From: CAYRSS01 sp964426945
Lineage (GTDB): Bacteria; Planctomycetota; Phycisphaerae; UBA1845
NCBI GenBank assembly: GCA_964426945.1
Contig: CAYRSS010000016.1
Span: 1 to 64,000, forward strand
Direction of reading: 5' to 3'
Length of the DNA stretch: 64,000 nt
Part shown: piece after piece, positions 25,927-33,443 of the stretch
Layout of the letters: every line of letters begins with the position of its first letter
Numbering within the stretch: the stretch's first letter is position 1
Translations under genes and position numbers: made by a program
The notes under the pieces: model-generated
Told to the model about the DNA's origin: nothing
Database searches by the model: none
What the model saw: the letters and a program-made list of their open reading frames with translations, nothing else

Positions 25927-27042
25927 ATGGCCGTCGGACCCGTCATTTGCGCGCCGATCTTCAAGCCCAAGCTCTGGGGCGGCCGCGAACTGGCCCGCCT
26001 GCTGGGCAAGACCCTGCCGGACGACGGCCCCATCGGCGAGTCCTGGGAACTGGCCGACCTGGAAGATGACCAGAGCGCGGTCGTCCGCGGCGGCCTGCCA
26101 GGCCGGACGCTTTCGGAGCTTGTCCGGGAATGGGGCGCAGACCTGACCGGCCGGGCTCCGCTGGTCGACGGTCGCTTTCCGCTGCTCATCAAGTTTCTCG
26201 ACGCCCGCGAAACCCTCAGCGTGCAGGTGCACCCGACCGAGGCGGTCGCACGCCGGCTGGGCGGGCGTGTGCGCGTGAAGCACGAGGCCTGGTACGTCGT
26301 CGACGCGGCGCCCGGCGCGGTGATCTATCGTGGGGTGAAGGCAGGCGTCGATGAGGCCGCGCTGCGCTCGGCCATCGCGGCGGGGCGGGTCGAGCCGCTG
26401 CTCAACCGCGTGCCCGCGCGCAAGGGGCACTGCTATTACCTGCCGAGCGGCACGCTGCACGCGCTCGGGGCGGGGGTCGTCGTGGCGGAAGTTCAGACGC
26501 CATCGGATGTAACGTACCGCGTCGATGACTGGGGCCGGGTCGATCCGCAGACCGGCGCCCCGCGGCAGCTGCACATCGAAGAGGCGATGCCCTGCATCAC
26601 CTACACCGCGGGGCCCGCGACCGGGGAACGGGTTGAGCACACCGCCAGCGTGTGGACCACCGTGTCGAGTCTTGTGCAGTGCGAATCGTTCGTCATCGAG
26701 CGCGTGCGGATGGTCGAAGGCGTCGAGCAGGCGATTCCGCATCAGGAGCTGGTCATCTGGATCGTGCTCGCCGGTCGCGGTACGATCCGTGGTTCCGGCT
26801 TCGCGGCGCTCGACTTTGCGGTCGGCGACACGGTTCTGATTCCTGCGGCCCTTCGCGACGGCAGCGTGGTGACCCACGCGCCGTGCATGTGGCTTGAGGT
26901 GACGGTGCCGATCGCGAGCGATCTGGCCGGCTTCGAACGGCCCAGCGCCGAGGAACTCCGCCGCGCCGCGCCGGGCTATGTCCAGCTCGGCGTGAACCGG
27001 CCGACCGACGCCGCGCCGCCGGGCGAAAAGACGTCAGGGTGA
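25927..27042 (+). CDS. manA: Mannose-6-phosphate isomerase, class I
   Basis: A 371-residue cupin-fold zinc isomerase interconverting mannose 6-phosphate and fructose 6-phosphate. Signatures are FKPKLWGGRELARLLGK, GESWELAD, and the metal-site region IKFLDARETLSVQVHPTE, in which the Gln and His bind zinc. The later block YYLPSGTLHALGAGVVVAEVQTPSDVTYRVDDWGR supplies the other ligands. ATG 25927 fits the family start. It would supply mannose units for glycan or GDP-mannose synthesis. Confidence 0.93.
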   Translation: MAVGPVICAPIFKPKLWGGRELARLLGKTLPDDGPIGESWELADLEDDQSAVVRGGLPGRTLSELVREWGADLTGRAPLVDGRFPLLIKFLDARETLSVQVHPTEAVARRLGGRVRVKHEAWYVVDAAPGAVIYRGVKAGVDEAALRSAIAAGRVEPLLNRVPARKGHCYYLPSGTLHALGAGVVVAEVQTPSDVTYRVDDWGRVDPQTGAPRQLHIEEAMPCITYTAGPATGERVEHTASVWTTVSSLVQCESFVIERVRMVEGVEQAIPHQELVIWIVLAGRGTIRGSGFAALDFAVGDTVLIPAALRDGSVVTHAPCMWLEVTVPIASDLAGFERPSAEELRRAAPGYVQLGVNRPTDAAPPGEKTSG

Positions 27043-27240
27043 GAGCAAGGAGCACGGTGCGCTAATCGCGCAGAATCGCGAATCTCACGAGGGCCGATCG
27101 ACCGATAGGTCCTATCCGGGGAAGCGCCGAATGACGGGATCCGCGCCGGGCGAAGGTGCCGGCGCCCCGCGTCGCGGCGGGGGCGTTTCGGCTCCGCGGC
27201 GACGGGCTCCCGACACGGGGGGAAGGCAGCGACGGTGGCG

Positions 27241-28455
27241 ATGTCTCCACACGATCGGATTGTCGACACATCGCGCCAGGCCCAGGCCACGGTCCGCGTC
27301 GTCGCGGGCGTTTATGTGGCGATCGGGCTGGTGCTTACGTTCTACTCGGCCAACGAAGGCCACGTCGTCAACACGTTCATCGGTTTCCTGATCGTCAACC
27401 TCGCCATCGTCGGCGGGCTGGTGGTGGCGATGCTGATGCGCCTCGGCGAGCGCGTGTCGCTCATGGCCGAGCGGCTCGACCGTCTCGACCACGCGCTGGC
27501 CCGGGTTGAGGGCTCGATGCACCAGGCCGAGGTCGAGCGCCGCGAAGCGCTGGCCGCGGTGATGGACGAGTTGCGCATGGCGGCGCCCTCGCTCGTCGAC
27601 CCGGCGGGCCGCCACGAACCGCTCGACGACCGCGACGCGCTGCTCGACGGGGCGTGGGTCGACGAGGTCGACCTCGAAGCGGAAGTCGGCCCGACGCAGC
27701 CGTCAGCCGTCGCGGAGGCCGCTCCCGACGGGCTGGACGAGCCCGCCGACGCGCCGGCCGAGGACGACGCCGCCGCATCCGTCGAAGCCCACAGGGATGA
27801 ACCCGCCCCCGAGCCTGCCGCGCCGGCCGCCGTCGACGCCGCGGCCCGGCTCGCCGAGCAGGTTGAGTCGATCGATCTCACCGCGATCGGTGTCGGCGAT
27901 CCGGCGCAACTCGCTTGTGCCGTGCTCGATCGCGACCGATTCCCCCGTCTGGCGGCGGTGATGGAAGAGCCGCGCGACGAATCCGCCATTGGGGAGGCCG
28001 CCGCGGGGGACGAACGAGGCGCCCGCCCGGCGATTGCAGTGATCGGTGTGTCCTCGCTCGGGTTCGGGGTGGCGCTTCCGGGCGACGCCCCCCCGGCCGG
28101 ACAGGGCGCCACGGCGATCAACATGATGCGGCGGTGGGGCGTGGCGATGCGCGACGGCGACCTGGCCGCGGCCCGCGAGGTCTTCTCGACGCTGGTCGAC
28201 ACGGCCGACGCCGACTGGGTGGCCGAGATGCGCCGCTCGCTAGACGACCTGGGCCGCCGCGTGGAATCCCGCCTGCGCAGCCGGTTCAGCCGTTGCGTGC
28301 GCGACGGTGACCTCGAGGGGGCGCTGGCCGCGGGCGAGGAGATCCTCGCCCAGCTTCCCGATCGCCCCATCGCGGACGATTTCACCCGCATCCGGCCGCA
28401 CATCCTCCGCCGCCTCGACCGATCCCGCGCCGGCTGCGACCTGGTGCCGTCGTAG
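27241..28455 (+). CDS. Hypothetical membrane-anchored coiled-coil protein
   Basis: A 404-residue protein not assigned to a family. Two membrane segments near the N-terminus (VRVVAGVYVAIGLVLTFYS and TFIGFLIVNLAIVGGLVVAML) are followed by a coiled coil (about residues 75-115). A long Ala/Asp/Glu/Pro-rich linker (about 130-220) leads to a helical C-terminal domain from about 285 (INMMRRWGVAMRDGDLAAAREVFSTLVDTADADW), which has the look of a paired-helix repeat. A GTG two codons upstream is an alternative start. It may act as a membrane scaffold. Confidence 0.7.
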   Translation: MSPHDRIVDTSRQAQATVRVVAGVYVAIGLVLTFYSANEGHVVNTFIGFLIVNLAIVGGLVVAMLMRLGERVSLMAERLDRLDHALARVEGSMHQAEVERREALAAVMDELRMAAPSLVDPAGRHEPLDDRDALLDGAWVDEVDLEAEVGPTQPSAVAEAAPDGLDEPADAPAEDDAAASVEAHRDEPAPEPAAPAAVDAAARLAEQVESIDLTAIGVGDPAQLACAVLDRDRFPRLAAVMEEPRDESAIGEAAAGDERGARPAIAVIGVSSLGFGVALPGDAPPAGQGATAINMMRRWGVAMRDGDLAAAREVFSTLVDTADADWVAEMRRSLDDLGRRVESRLRSRFSRCVRDGDLEGALAAGEEILAQLPDRPIADDFTRIRPHILRRLDRSRAGCDLVPS

Positions 28456-28565
28456 CCGGCAGCGCCCGGACCGGCGATGCGGCACAGGGCGGGCGCTACC
28501 TACGTCCCCGACGGCGCTGACTTTGTGGCCCGTTGGCCATTGTCAATTGGCCATTGCCAATGGGG

Positions 28566-30092
28566 TCATGGTCCCGGCGTGAGGAGTAATCGCTGATACG
28601 CCGCGTAGTCGGCGAGGTCGACGTCGCCGTCGTCGTCGAGGTCGGCGGGGGGGCAGTCCGGGCTGAGGGGGGCGGCGGGGCCGGTCAGGCAGTCGGCGAG
28701 GAAGGCCGTGTCGTGGCCGTCGGCGGTGCAGTCGCCGGTCAGGTCGCCCGGCGGCGGGTCGGCGCAGGGCTCCGGCGGCGCGACCAAGCGCTGGAGCATG
28801 ACCACGTCGAGCAGGTCGATCAGCCCGTCGCCCGACAGGTCCGCCCGACGGCAGAACCACTCCCCCGCGGCCTGCTGCGCCATCGCGGTGGTGAGGATGC
28901 CGAGGTCGACAGCATCCACGAACCCGTCATCGTCGAGGTCGCCTTGGATGAGCGGGGGGAGGTACAGGACGAAGGCCTCGGCTTCGCCAGTATCGTTGTG
29001 AGTTCCGGTGCCTGCAATCGTGCGACCATCATGCGACAGGCCGCGAGGCTCACCAAGGCGAAAGAAGCCGTCAAGTTGCAGTCCGAAGCGCTCCGGAAGC
29101 CAATCCTTCAGAGCCCGCGTGCCGTAGCACTCATCCCAGATGTAGCCCCCGAAGTAACCGACGATGAACTCGCCGTTGGCGTACCTGACGCTGTCTCCGA
29201 CAATCGTAGCTCCGTCCGGCGTCGTATCCAGTAAGCGAGCATCAAGCCCGATCAACTCCGTCCCGCGTTCCTCGGTCCATCGGAAGATCGGGCCGATGTC
29301 CACGCGTCCGTACACGATCTGCCCATCGCCAGAGATGAGATATGCCCTTGTATCGAGGTTGGGCGAGAAGCCTGCGGGCGGGAGAATGCGAGTCAGCCCA
29401 CTCTCAGCCGACCAGTGGAAACCGTGGAACTGGGTTCCTTGCGACGAGGTCCACTGGTTCTGACCGACGATCGCTGTGCCGTCGAGCGAGACGTCGTCCG
29501 CGAACGACGTGAATCCGAATTCAGGATTGCCGGGCAGACTTGAGAGTGGCTGAGCGGGACCGCCATTGAGCCAGTAGACGGCTTCCAGGCTGAACGGGAC
29601 GGTGGCGCTGCCAACCACCAACGATCCGTCCGCCGAACAGGCCTTCGGCCGCGTGTCGGCACTGCCGTAGGAGAGCTTGTTCAACGGGCGCATGCCCAGT
29701 GCCTGGGTCCAGACGAATCCCAGCTTCCAATTCTCATTGACGGACGAAGCTGCGCTGTCGCTACGACCAATAACCGTGGATCCGTCGGCTGAGATTGCGA
29801 TTCCATCTGCAGAATAGTCCCCACCAGGCAGGTCGCCCAACGAGACCATCCCGTCCGACATAGTCCAGATGAACGCCTCTGAGCCCAGGAAGGAGCTTCC
29901 CGACCCGATCACGACCGAGCCTTCCGCACAAATCGCCTTGGCTCCGCTGCTGTTAAATCCCCCGGGGAAATCGCCGAGGAGTAATAGCGTGGCTTCCGGG
30001 ATGGGGGCGTCTCCACGGACGCCCACGAGCGAAGGGTTTAATAGCGTCCAGCCCACAGCCAAAGACCAAGTCAGACAAGGGTTTCTACGCAT
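28566..30092 (-). CDS. Secreted HAF-repeat protein with dockerin-like tail
   Basis: A 508-residue exported protein with a signal peptide (about residues 1-27). Repeats of the HAF type follow, each with a GDxPGG turn and an S-x-DGSTVIG or DG-x-IVG strand (examples SLGDLPGGDYSADGIAISADGSTVIG and DVSLDGTAIVG), probably forming a beta-propeller-like or solenoid fold. The last 130 residues hold Asp-rich loops typical of dockerin-like modules: DLDDDGFVDAVDLGIL, DLSGDGLIDLLDVVML, DLTGDCTADGHDTAFL, DLDDDGDVDLADYAAYQ. It is probably a surface or matrix protein. ATG 30092 is read from a promoter that contains a C/G homopolymer (see 30176-30213). Confidence 0.85.
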   Translation of the reverse strand: MRRNPCLTWSLAVGWTLLNPSLVGVRGDAPIPEATLLLLGDFPGGFNSSGAKAICAEGSVVIGSGSSFLGSEAFIWTMSDGMVSLGDLPGGDYSADGIAISADGSTVIGRSDSAASSVNENWKLGFVWTQALGMRPLNKLSYGSADTRPKACSADGSLVVGSATVPFSLEAVYWLNGGPAQPLSSLPGNPEFGFTSFADDVSLDGTAIVGQNQWTSSQGTQFHGFHWSAESGLTRILPPAGFSPNLDTRAYLISGDGQIVYGRVDIGPIFRWTEERGTELIGLDARLLDTTPDGATIVGDSVRYANGEFIVGYFGGYIWDECYGTRALKDWLPERFGLQLDGFFRLGEPRGLSHDGRTIAGTGTHNDTGEAEAFVLYLPPLIQGDLDDDGFVDAVDLGILTTAMAQQAAGEWFCRRADLSGDGLIDLLDVVMLQRLVAPPEPCADPPPGDLTGDCTADGHDTAFLADCLTGPAAPLSPDCPPADLDDDGDVDLADYAAYQRLLLTPGP

Positions 30093-30175
30093 CGAGAGAG
30101 CCCTTACTCGTGACGTCGCGACTACATCGCGCCGAATCGGCTGGCCAGCCCCGGAATCTAGAGAATTCGTTCTGG

Positions 30176-30213
30176 ATTTTACTTGCCCCCCCCCCCCTAG
30201 GTCAAGTTATAAG
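30176..30213. promoter_or_regulatory. Divergent promoters sharing a 12-base C tract
   Basis: A run of 12 C (30186-30197) lies between two divergent surface-protein genes. On the minus strand TTGACC (30200-30205) and TAAAAT (30176-30181) are 18 bases apart, and the homopolymer makes up most of the spacer. On the plus strand TTGCCC (30183-30188) and TTATAA or TATAAG (30207-30213) are 18-19 bases apart with the tract again in between. Gain or loss of one or two bases would change both spacers around the 17-base optimum. Confidence 0.68.
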
Positions 30214-30260
30214 GCCATCCGCGTGCGAGAATCCGTCACTTTTTGCGGAAGGAGCCGAGA

Positions 30261-31967
30261 ATGCACAAGGATCTAACGAAATTCGCCTTGGCGGTCGCCA
30301 TCTCGTGCGGCGGTGGAGTGGCGGAGGGGGCCTCGATAATCCGCGTCAAGAAGGATGCACCGGGACCGACCCATGACGGTAGCAGCTGGAATAACGCCTA
30401 CACGACCCTGCAGGCGGGACTGGCGGCCGCGACCGGCGGAGACGAAGTCTGGGTCTTTGCCGAGGCCTACTATCCCACCGATCCGACACTTCCGAGCATG
30501 GCCACGGATCGAACCTCGACATTCGAACTCCCCGACGGTGTGGCGATCTATGGCGGGTTTGACAACGAGCAAGATACGCTTCTTGAGCATCGCAATGCAG
30601 ACCCCGAGCAGAACAACACCCGTCTCTCCGGCGCCATCAACACCGAGGCCGCCACGGATAACTCGTACCGGGTTGTTACCGCCTCGGGCGTGGGCGGTGG
30701 TACAATCCTCGACGGCTTCACGATCGCCGCTGGATATGGCTACGACGCTTCAGAAAACCCGCCCGGCCCGACCTCCGGATCGGGCATCTTCATGCTTGAC
30801 TCAAACGCGATAATTCGGAATTGCATCATTCGCAACTGTGAAGCGAATGAAGGGGGCGGTGCTGCGGTTGACTCCAGCAGCATCGTCTCTCAGCCGCTCT
30901 TTGAAGATGTCCAGTTCATCAACAATCTTGCCAAGGATCGCGGCGCAGGCTTGCTGGCTACTCAGAGCAAGCCGAAGGTGAGCCGTGCATACTTCGTCGG
31001 CAACAATGCTGGAGTGAAGGGTGGTGGCATCTGCTCCACCGATGCCGGCGGGCTGCTCGATGTTCGCAACTCCCTGTTCTACGAGAACCATGCCGGCGGT
31101 AATGGAGGTGGTATCTGGCTCGACAACGACCGGTACATCGACAACGTGACTGTTTCGGAGAACACCGCCGGCGCGACCTCGACCGCGCTGGGGGCCGGCA
31201 TGTTTGTTCACGTCGAGAACGTCGAGCAGCCGCCGCAGGTGGCTGTTCGTAACTCCATTCTCTGGAGGAACAATCCGACTGCAGAACCGCAGACCACGAA
31301 CTACCAAATGTATGGTCCGGAAACGCTGACCGTGCAGTTTTCGTGCATTGAGGATGGTACGATAGACAGCTCAATTCCGTTCGGTGGGGCAACCAATGGC
31401 AACACGGACGAGGATCCGGAGTTCCTCAGCCCGGGCAACTTCCGCCTAGCGCTCGCCTCTCCCTGCATCAATCGCGGCCAGACCACCGAACTGGCCGCGC
31501 TCGACCTTGACCGTGAGGATCGCGTCAAGCCCTGCGGTGTCGACATGGGTGCGTACGAAAAGACGCCGCTTGGCGGGGCCTGCTGCGTAGACAGCGTCTG
31601 CTCCGTTGTGGAGGCGCAGTGCGCGTGTGTCAAGCTGGTCTGCGACGTCGCCGAGCACCTGCCTTCCACCTTCGCCGGATGCTACGGTGATGCGGACGGT
31701 AACGGCGTCGTGAACGCGGCCGACCGAGGCTCCATCAGCGCGGCCATCGACACGACCGACCCGGTGCAGATATGCCTGTTCGATATGGACGGTAACGGGA
31801 CGGTCAGCGTCGCGGACCGCGGCTTCGTGTCGGCGAACATCGGCCTTTGCACACCGTTGCCCAGCTACCAGAACGGTAGCGGATTCAACGGCCACTACTA
31901 CGACACGCGATTCCTCGCGACCTATCTCGGTAACGGGTCGACGTGCGGCGAGTCGAGTTGCGAGTGA
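30261..31967 (+). CDS. Secreted right-handed beta-helix protein with dockerin-like tail
   Basis: A 568-residue exported protein. A signal peptide (residues 1-24) precedes a choice-of-anchor-Q type parallel beta-helix: WNNAYTTLQAGLAAATGGDEVWVFAEAYYPT, IYGGFDN, ILDGFTIAAGYG, GGGAAVDSSS, KGGGICSTDAG, GNGGGIWLDND, then the closing block VKPCGVDMGAYE. The last 110 residues include Cys pairs, DADGNGVVNAADRGSISA and DMDGNGTVSVADRGFVSANIG, then PLPSYQNGSG, the same module as in the M4 peptidase at 11883-15203. It is probably surface-exposed, in adhesion or polysaccharide binding. ATG 30261 has AAGGAG upstream. Confidence 0.86.
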   Translation: MHKDLTKFALAVAISCGGGVAEGASIIRVKKDAPGPTHDGSSWNNAYTTLQAGLAAATGGDEVWVFAEAYYPTDPTLPSMATDRTSTFELPDGVAIYGGFDNEQDTLLEHRNADPEQNNTRLSGAINTEAATDNSYRVVTASGVGGGTILDGFTIAAGYGYDASENPPGPTSGSGIFMLDSNAIIRNCIIRNCEANEGGGAAVDSSSIVSQPLFEDVQFINNLAKDRGAGLLATQSKPKVSRAYFVGNNAGVKGGGICSTDAGGLLDVRNSLFYENHAGGNGGGIWLDNDRYIDNVTVSENTAGATSTALGAGMFVHVENVEQPPQVAVRNSILWRNNPTAEPQTTNYQMYGPETLTVQFSCIEDGTIDSSIPFGGATNGNTDEDPEFLSPGNFRLALASPCINRGQTTELAALDLDREDRVKPCGVDMGAYEKTPLGGACCVDSVCSVVEAQCACVKLVCDVAEHLPSTFAGCYGDADGNGVVNAADRGSISAAIDTTDPVQICLFDMDGNGTVSVADRGFVSANIGLCTPLPSYQNGSGFNGHYYDTRFLATYLGNGSTCGESSCE

Positions 31968-32438
31968 TCGGTCGTCTGCCAGCTCGCCGTCGGATCAGGG
32001 GTCGGCTCGCCAGCAACCGGCAGGCGGGTCGACCCCGTCGGATTTGGCTGTGAACATCAACGATGCATGAGGCTAGTCCTCTTTCCGCGCCGGCCACGTC
32101 GCAGGACCGGCCGCACCCGCGCAGCCCGGTCGGCCGCCGCAGAGGAAGTCCCGATCGGGGGTTGAATCTTACGCGCAGGAATTTGATCGCTCACGCCCTA
32201 CGGGGCGAGGGTTACGCGCTGCAGCGCCGCGCAGTCGGCGAGGTCGACATCGCCGTCGTCGCGCCTGGTGGACGGCCTGTCTCCGTGACCGCGACGGTGA
32301 TTGTGACCGTGACGCCTGCGCCTCCCGCGTGGCCGTGCGCCCTCCGGCCCGCCTTCGCCTTGATCCCGCGCACGCTCCTTCGTAGGATAGCCGCCCGGCA
32401 CGGCGCGTTCGGGACGGGCAGGCTCTGGCGCAACCTCC
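31968..32438. other. Intergenic region with dockerin remnant
   Basis: A 470-base gap after the beta-helix gene. Apart from the dockerin-like fragment at 32198-32260 on the minus strand, no gene or repeat was recognised. Confidence 0.5.
32198..32260 (-). pseudogene. Dockerin-like C-terminal fragment without a gene
   Basis: Twenty codons plus a stop read DDGDVDLADCAALQRVTLAP. This is nearly the same as the end of the HAF protein at 28566 (DDGDVDLADYAAYQRLLLT). The frame upstream is basic, low-complexity and unlike any coding domain, so this looks like the surviving tail of a deleted dockerin-bearing gene. Confidence 0.65.
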
Positions 32439-33365
32439 ATGATTGTCGATTGTTACACACACATGTGGGAGTCCTCGACGAAGGCCGGCCTGCGCCTGTC
32501 GGCTGCCCGTCACCAGCCGCCCCTGCCGCGGGACGCCAACCGCGAGTTGATGGCGGGGCCCAAGCGGCTGCTCGCCGCGGCGGTACATGTGGACCGCAGC
32601 ATCGTGCTGGGCTTCAAGAGCCGCTACCTCGGCGTGGACCTGTCGAATGACTACCTGGCCGCCCGCGTGGCGGACAATCCCGACCGGCTGATCGGCTTCG
32701 CCGGGATCGACCCGAGCCGTCCGCGCGAGGCTACCGAGGACATCCACCGGGCGAAGAACGAGCTCGGCCTGCGCGGCGTCGCCGTGGCACCGGCGGCGCA
32801 GGACTTTCACCCGACCAGCAGCCAGGCGATGCAGGTCTACGCGGTGACGGCGCAGGCCCGGCTGCCGATCGTGTTTCACGTCGGCGTCGAACTGACGGTG
32901 GAGACCAAGCTCGAGTTCGCCCAGCCCCTGCTGCTCGACGAGGTGGCCCGCGAGTTCCCCGAGATGCGCATGGTCGTGTCGCACATGGGCTTCCCGTGGA
33001 TCAGCGAAACGAACATGCTGCTGGCCAAGCACGAGCACGTGTACGCCGAGATCAGCTGGCTGCTGCACCAGCCGTGGCAGGCGTACCAGGCGCTGCTGGC
33101 GGCGTACCACGCGGGGGTGATCGACAAGCTGCTGTTCGGCAGCGGCTTCCCTTATCTGCCGCCCGACTTCGCCATCGAGGCGCTGTACAGCATCAACCAG
33201 ATGATCCACGGCACGCACCTGCCGACGATTCCGCGCGAGGCGCTGCGCGGCATCGTCGAGCGTGACGCCCTCGCCCTGCTCGGCCTCGAGCCGCCGATGG
33301 CGACCGTCGGCGTGGCCGATCCTGTCGACGCCCTGCACGAGGATCGAGAGCTGGACGAGGTCTGA
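32439..33365 (+). CDS. Amidohydrolase-2-like TIM-barrel protein with degenerate metal site
   Basis: A 308-residue protein of the amidohydrolase_2 superfamily (IVDCYTHMW at the start; IGFAGIDPSRP; LPIVFHVGVE; MRMVVSHMGFPW; LLFGSGFPYLPPDFAIEALY). In typical members the first strand carries D-x-H-x-H and strand 8 an Asp in GSDFP. Here the first His is Tyr (residue 6) and the Asp is Gly (residue 236), so ordinary two-metal or one-metal hydrolysis is doubtful. The remaining His residues are kept. It ends 78 bases before oleC and is probably co-transcribed with it, so a role in the same pathway is possible; a non-hydrolytic function is an inference. Confidence 0.75.
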   Translation: MIVDCYTHMWESSTKAGLRLSAARHQPPLPRDANRELMAGPKRLLAAAVHVDRSIVLGFKSRYLGVDLSNDYLAARVADNPDRLIGFAGIDPSRPREATEDIHRAKNELGLRGVAVAPAAQDFHPTSSQAMQVYAVTAQARLPIVFHVGVELTVETKLEFAQPLLLDEVAREFPEMRMVVSHMGFPWISETNMLLAKHEHVYAEISWLLHQPWQAYQALLAAYHAGVIDKLLFGSGFPYLPPDFAIEALYSINQMIHGTHLPTIPREALRGIVERDALALLGLEPPMATVGVADPVDALHEDRELDEV

Positions 33366-33443
33366 CCGGCCTTGCCGCGCCCTGCGGTCCGTCGGCGTGA
33401 TCAGCGGCCGGCGGCGGGGCCTCTCCCTGCGGAACCGATCGCC

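Noticed and set aside
28533..28557. TTGGCCATTG direct repeats after the gene at 27241-28455
   Set aside because: Only two copies, 15 bases apart, of a low-complexity unit; too little to call a regulatory site or mobile element.
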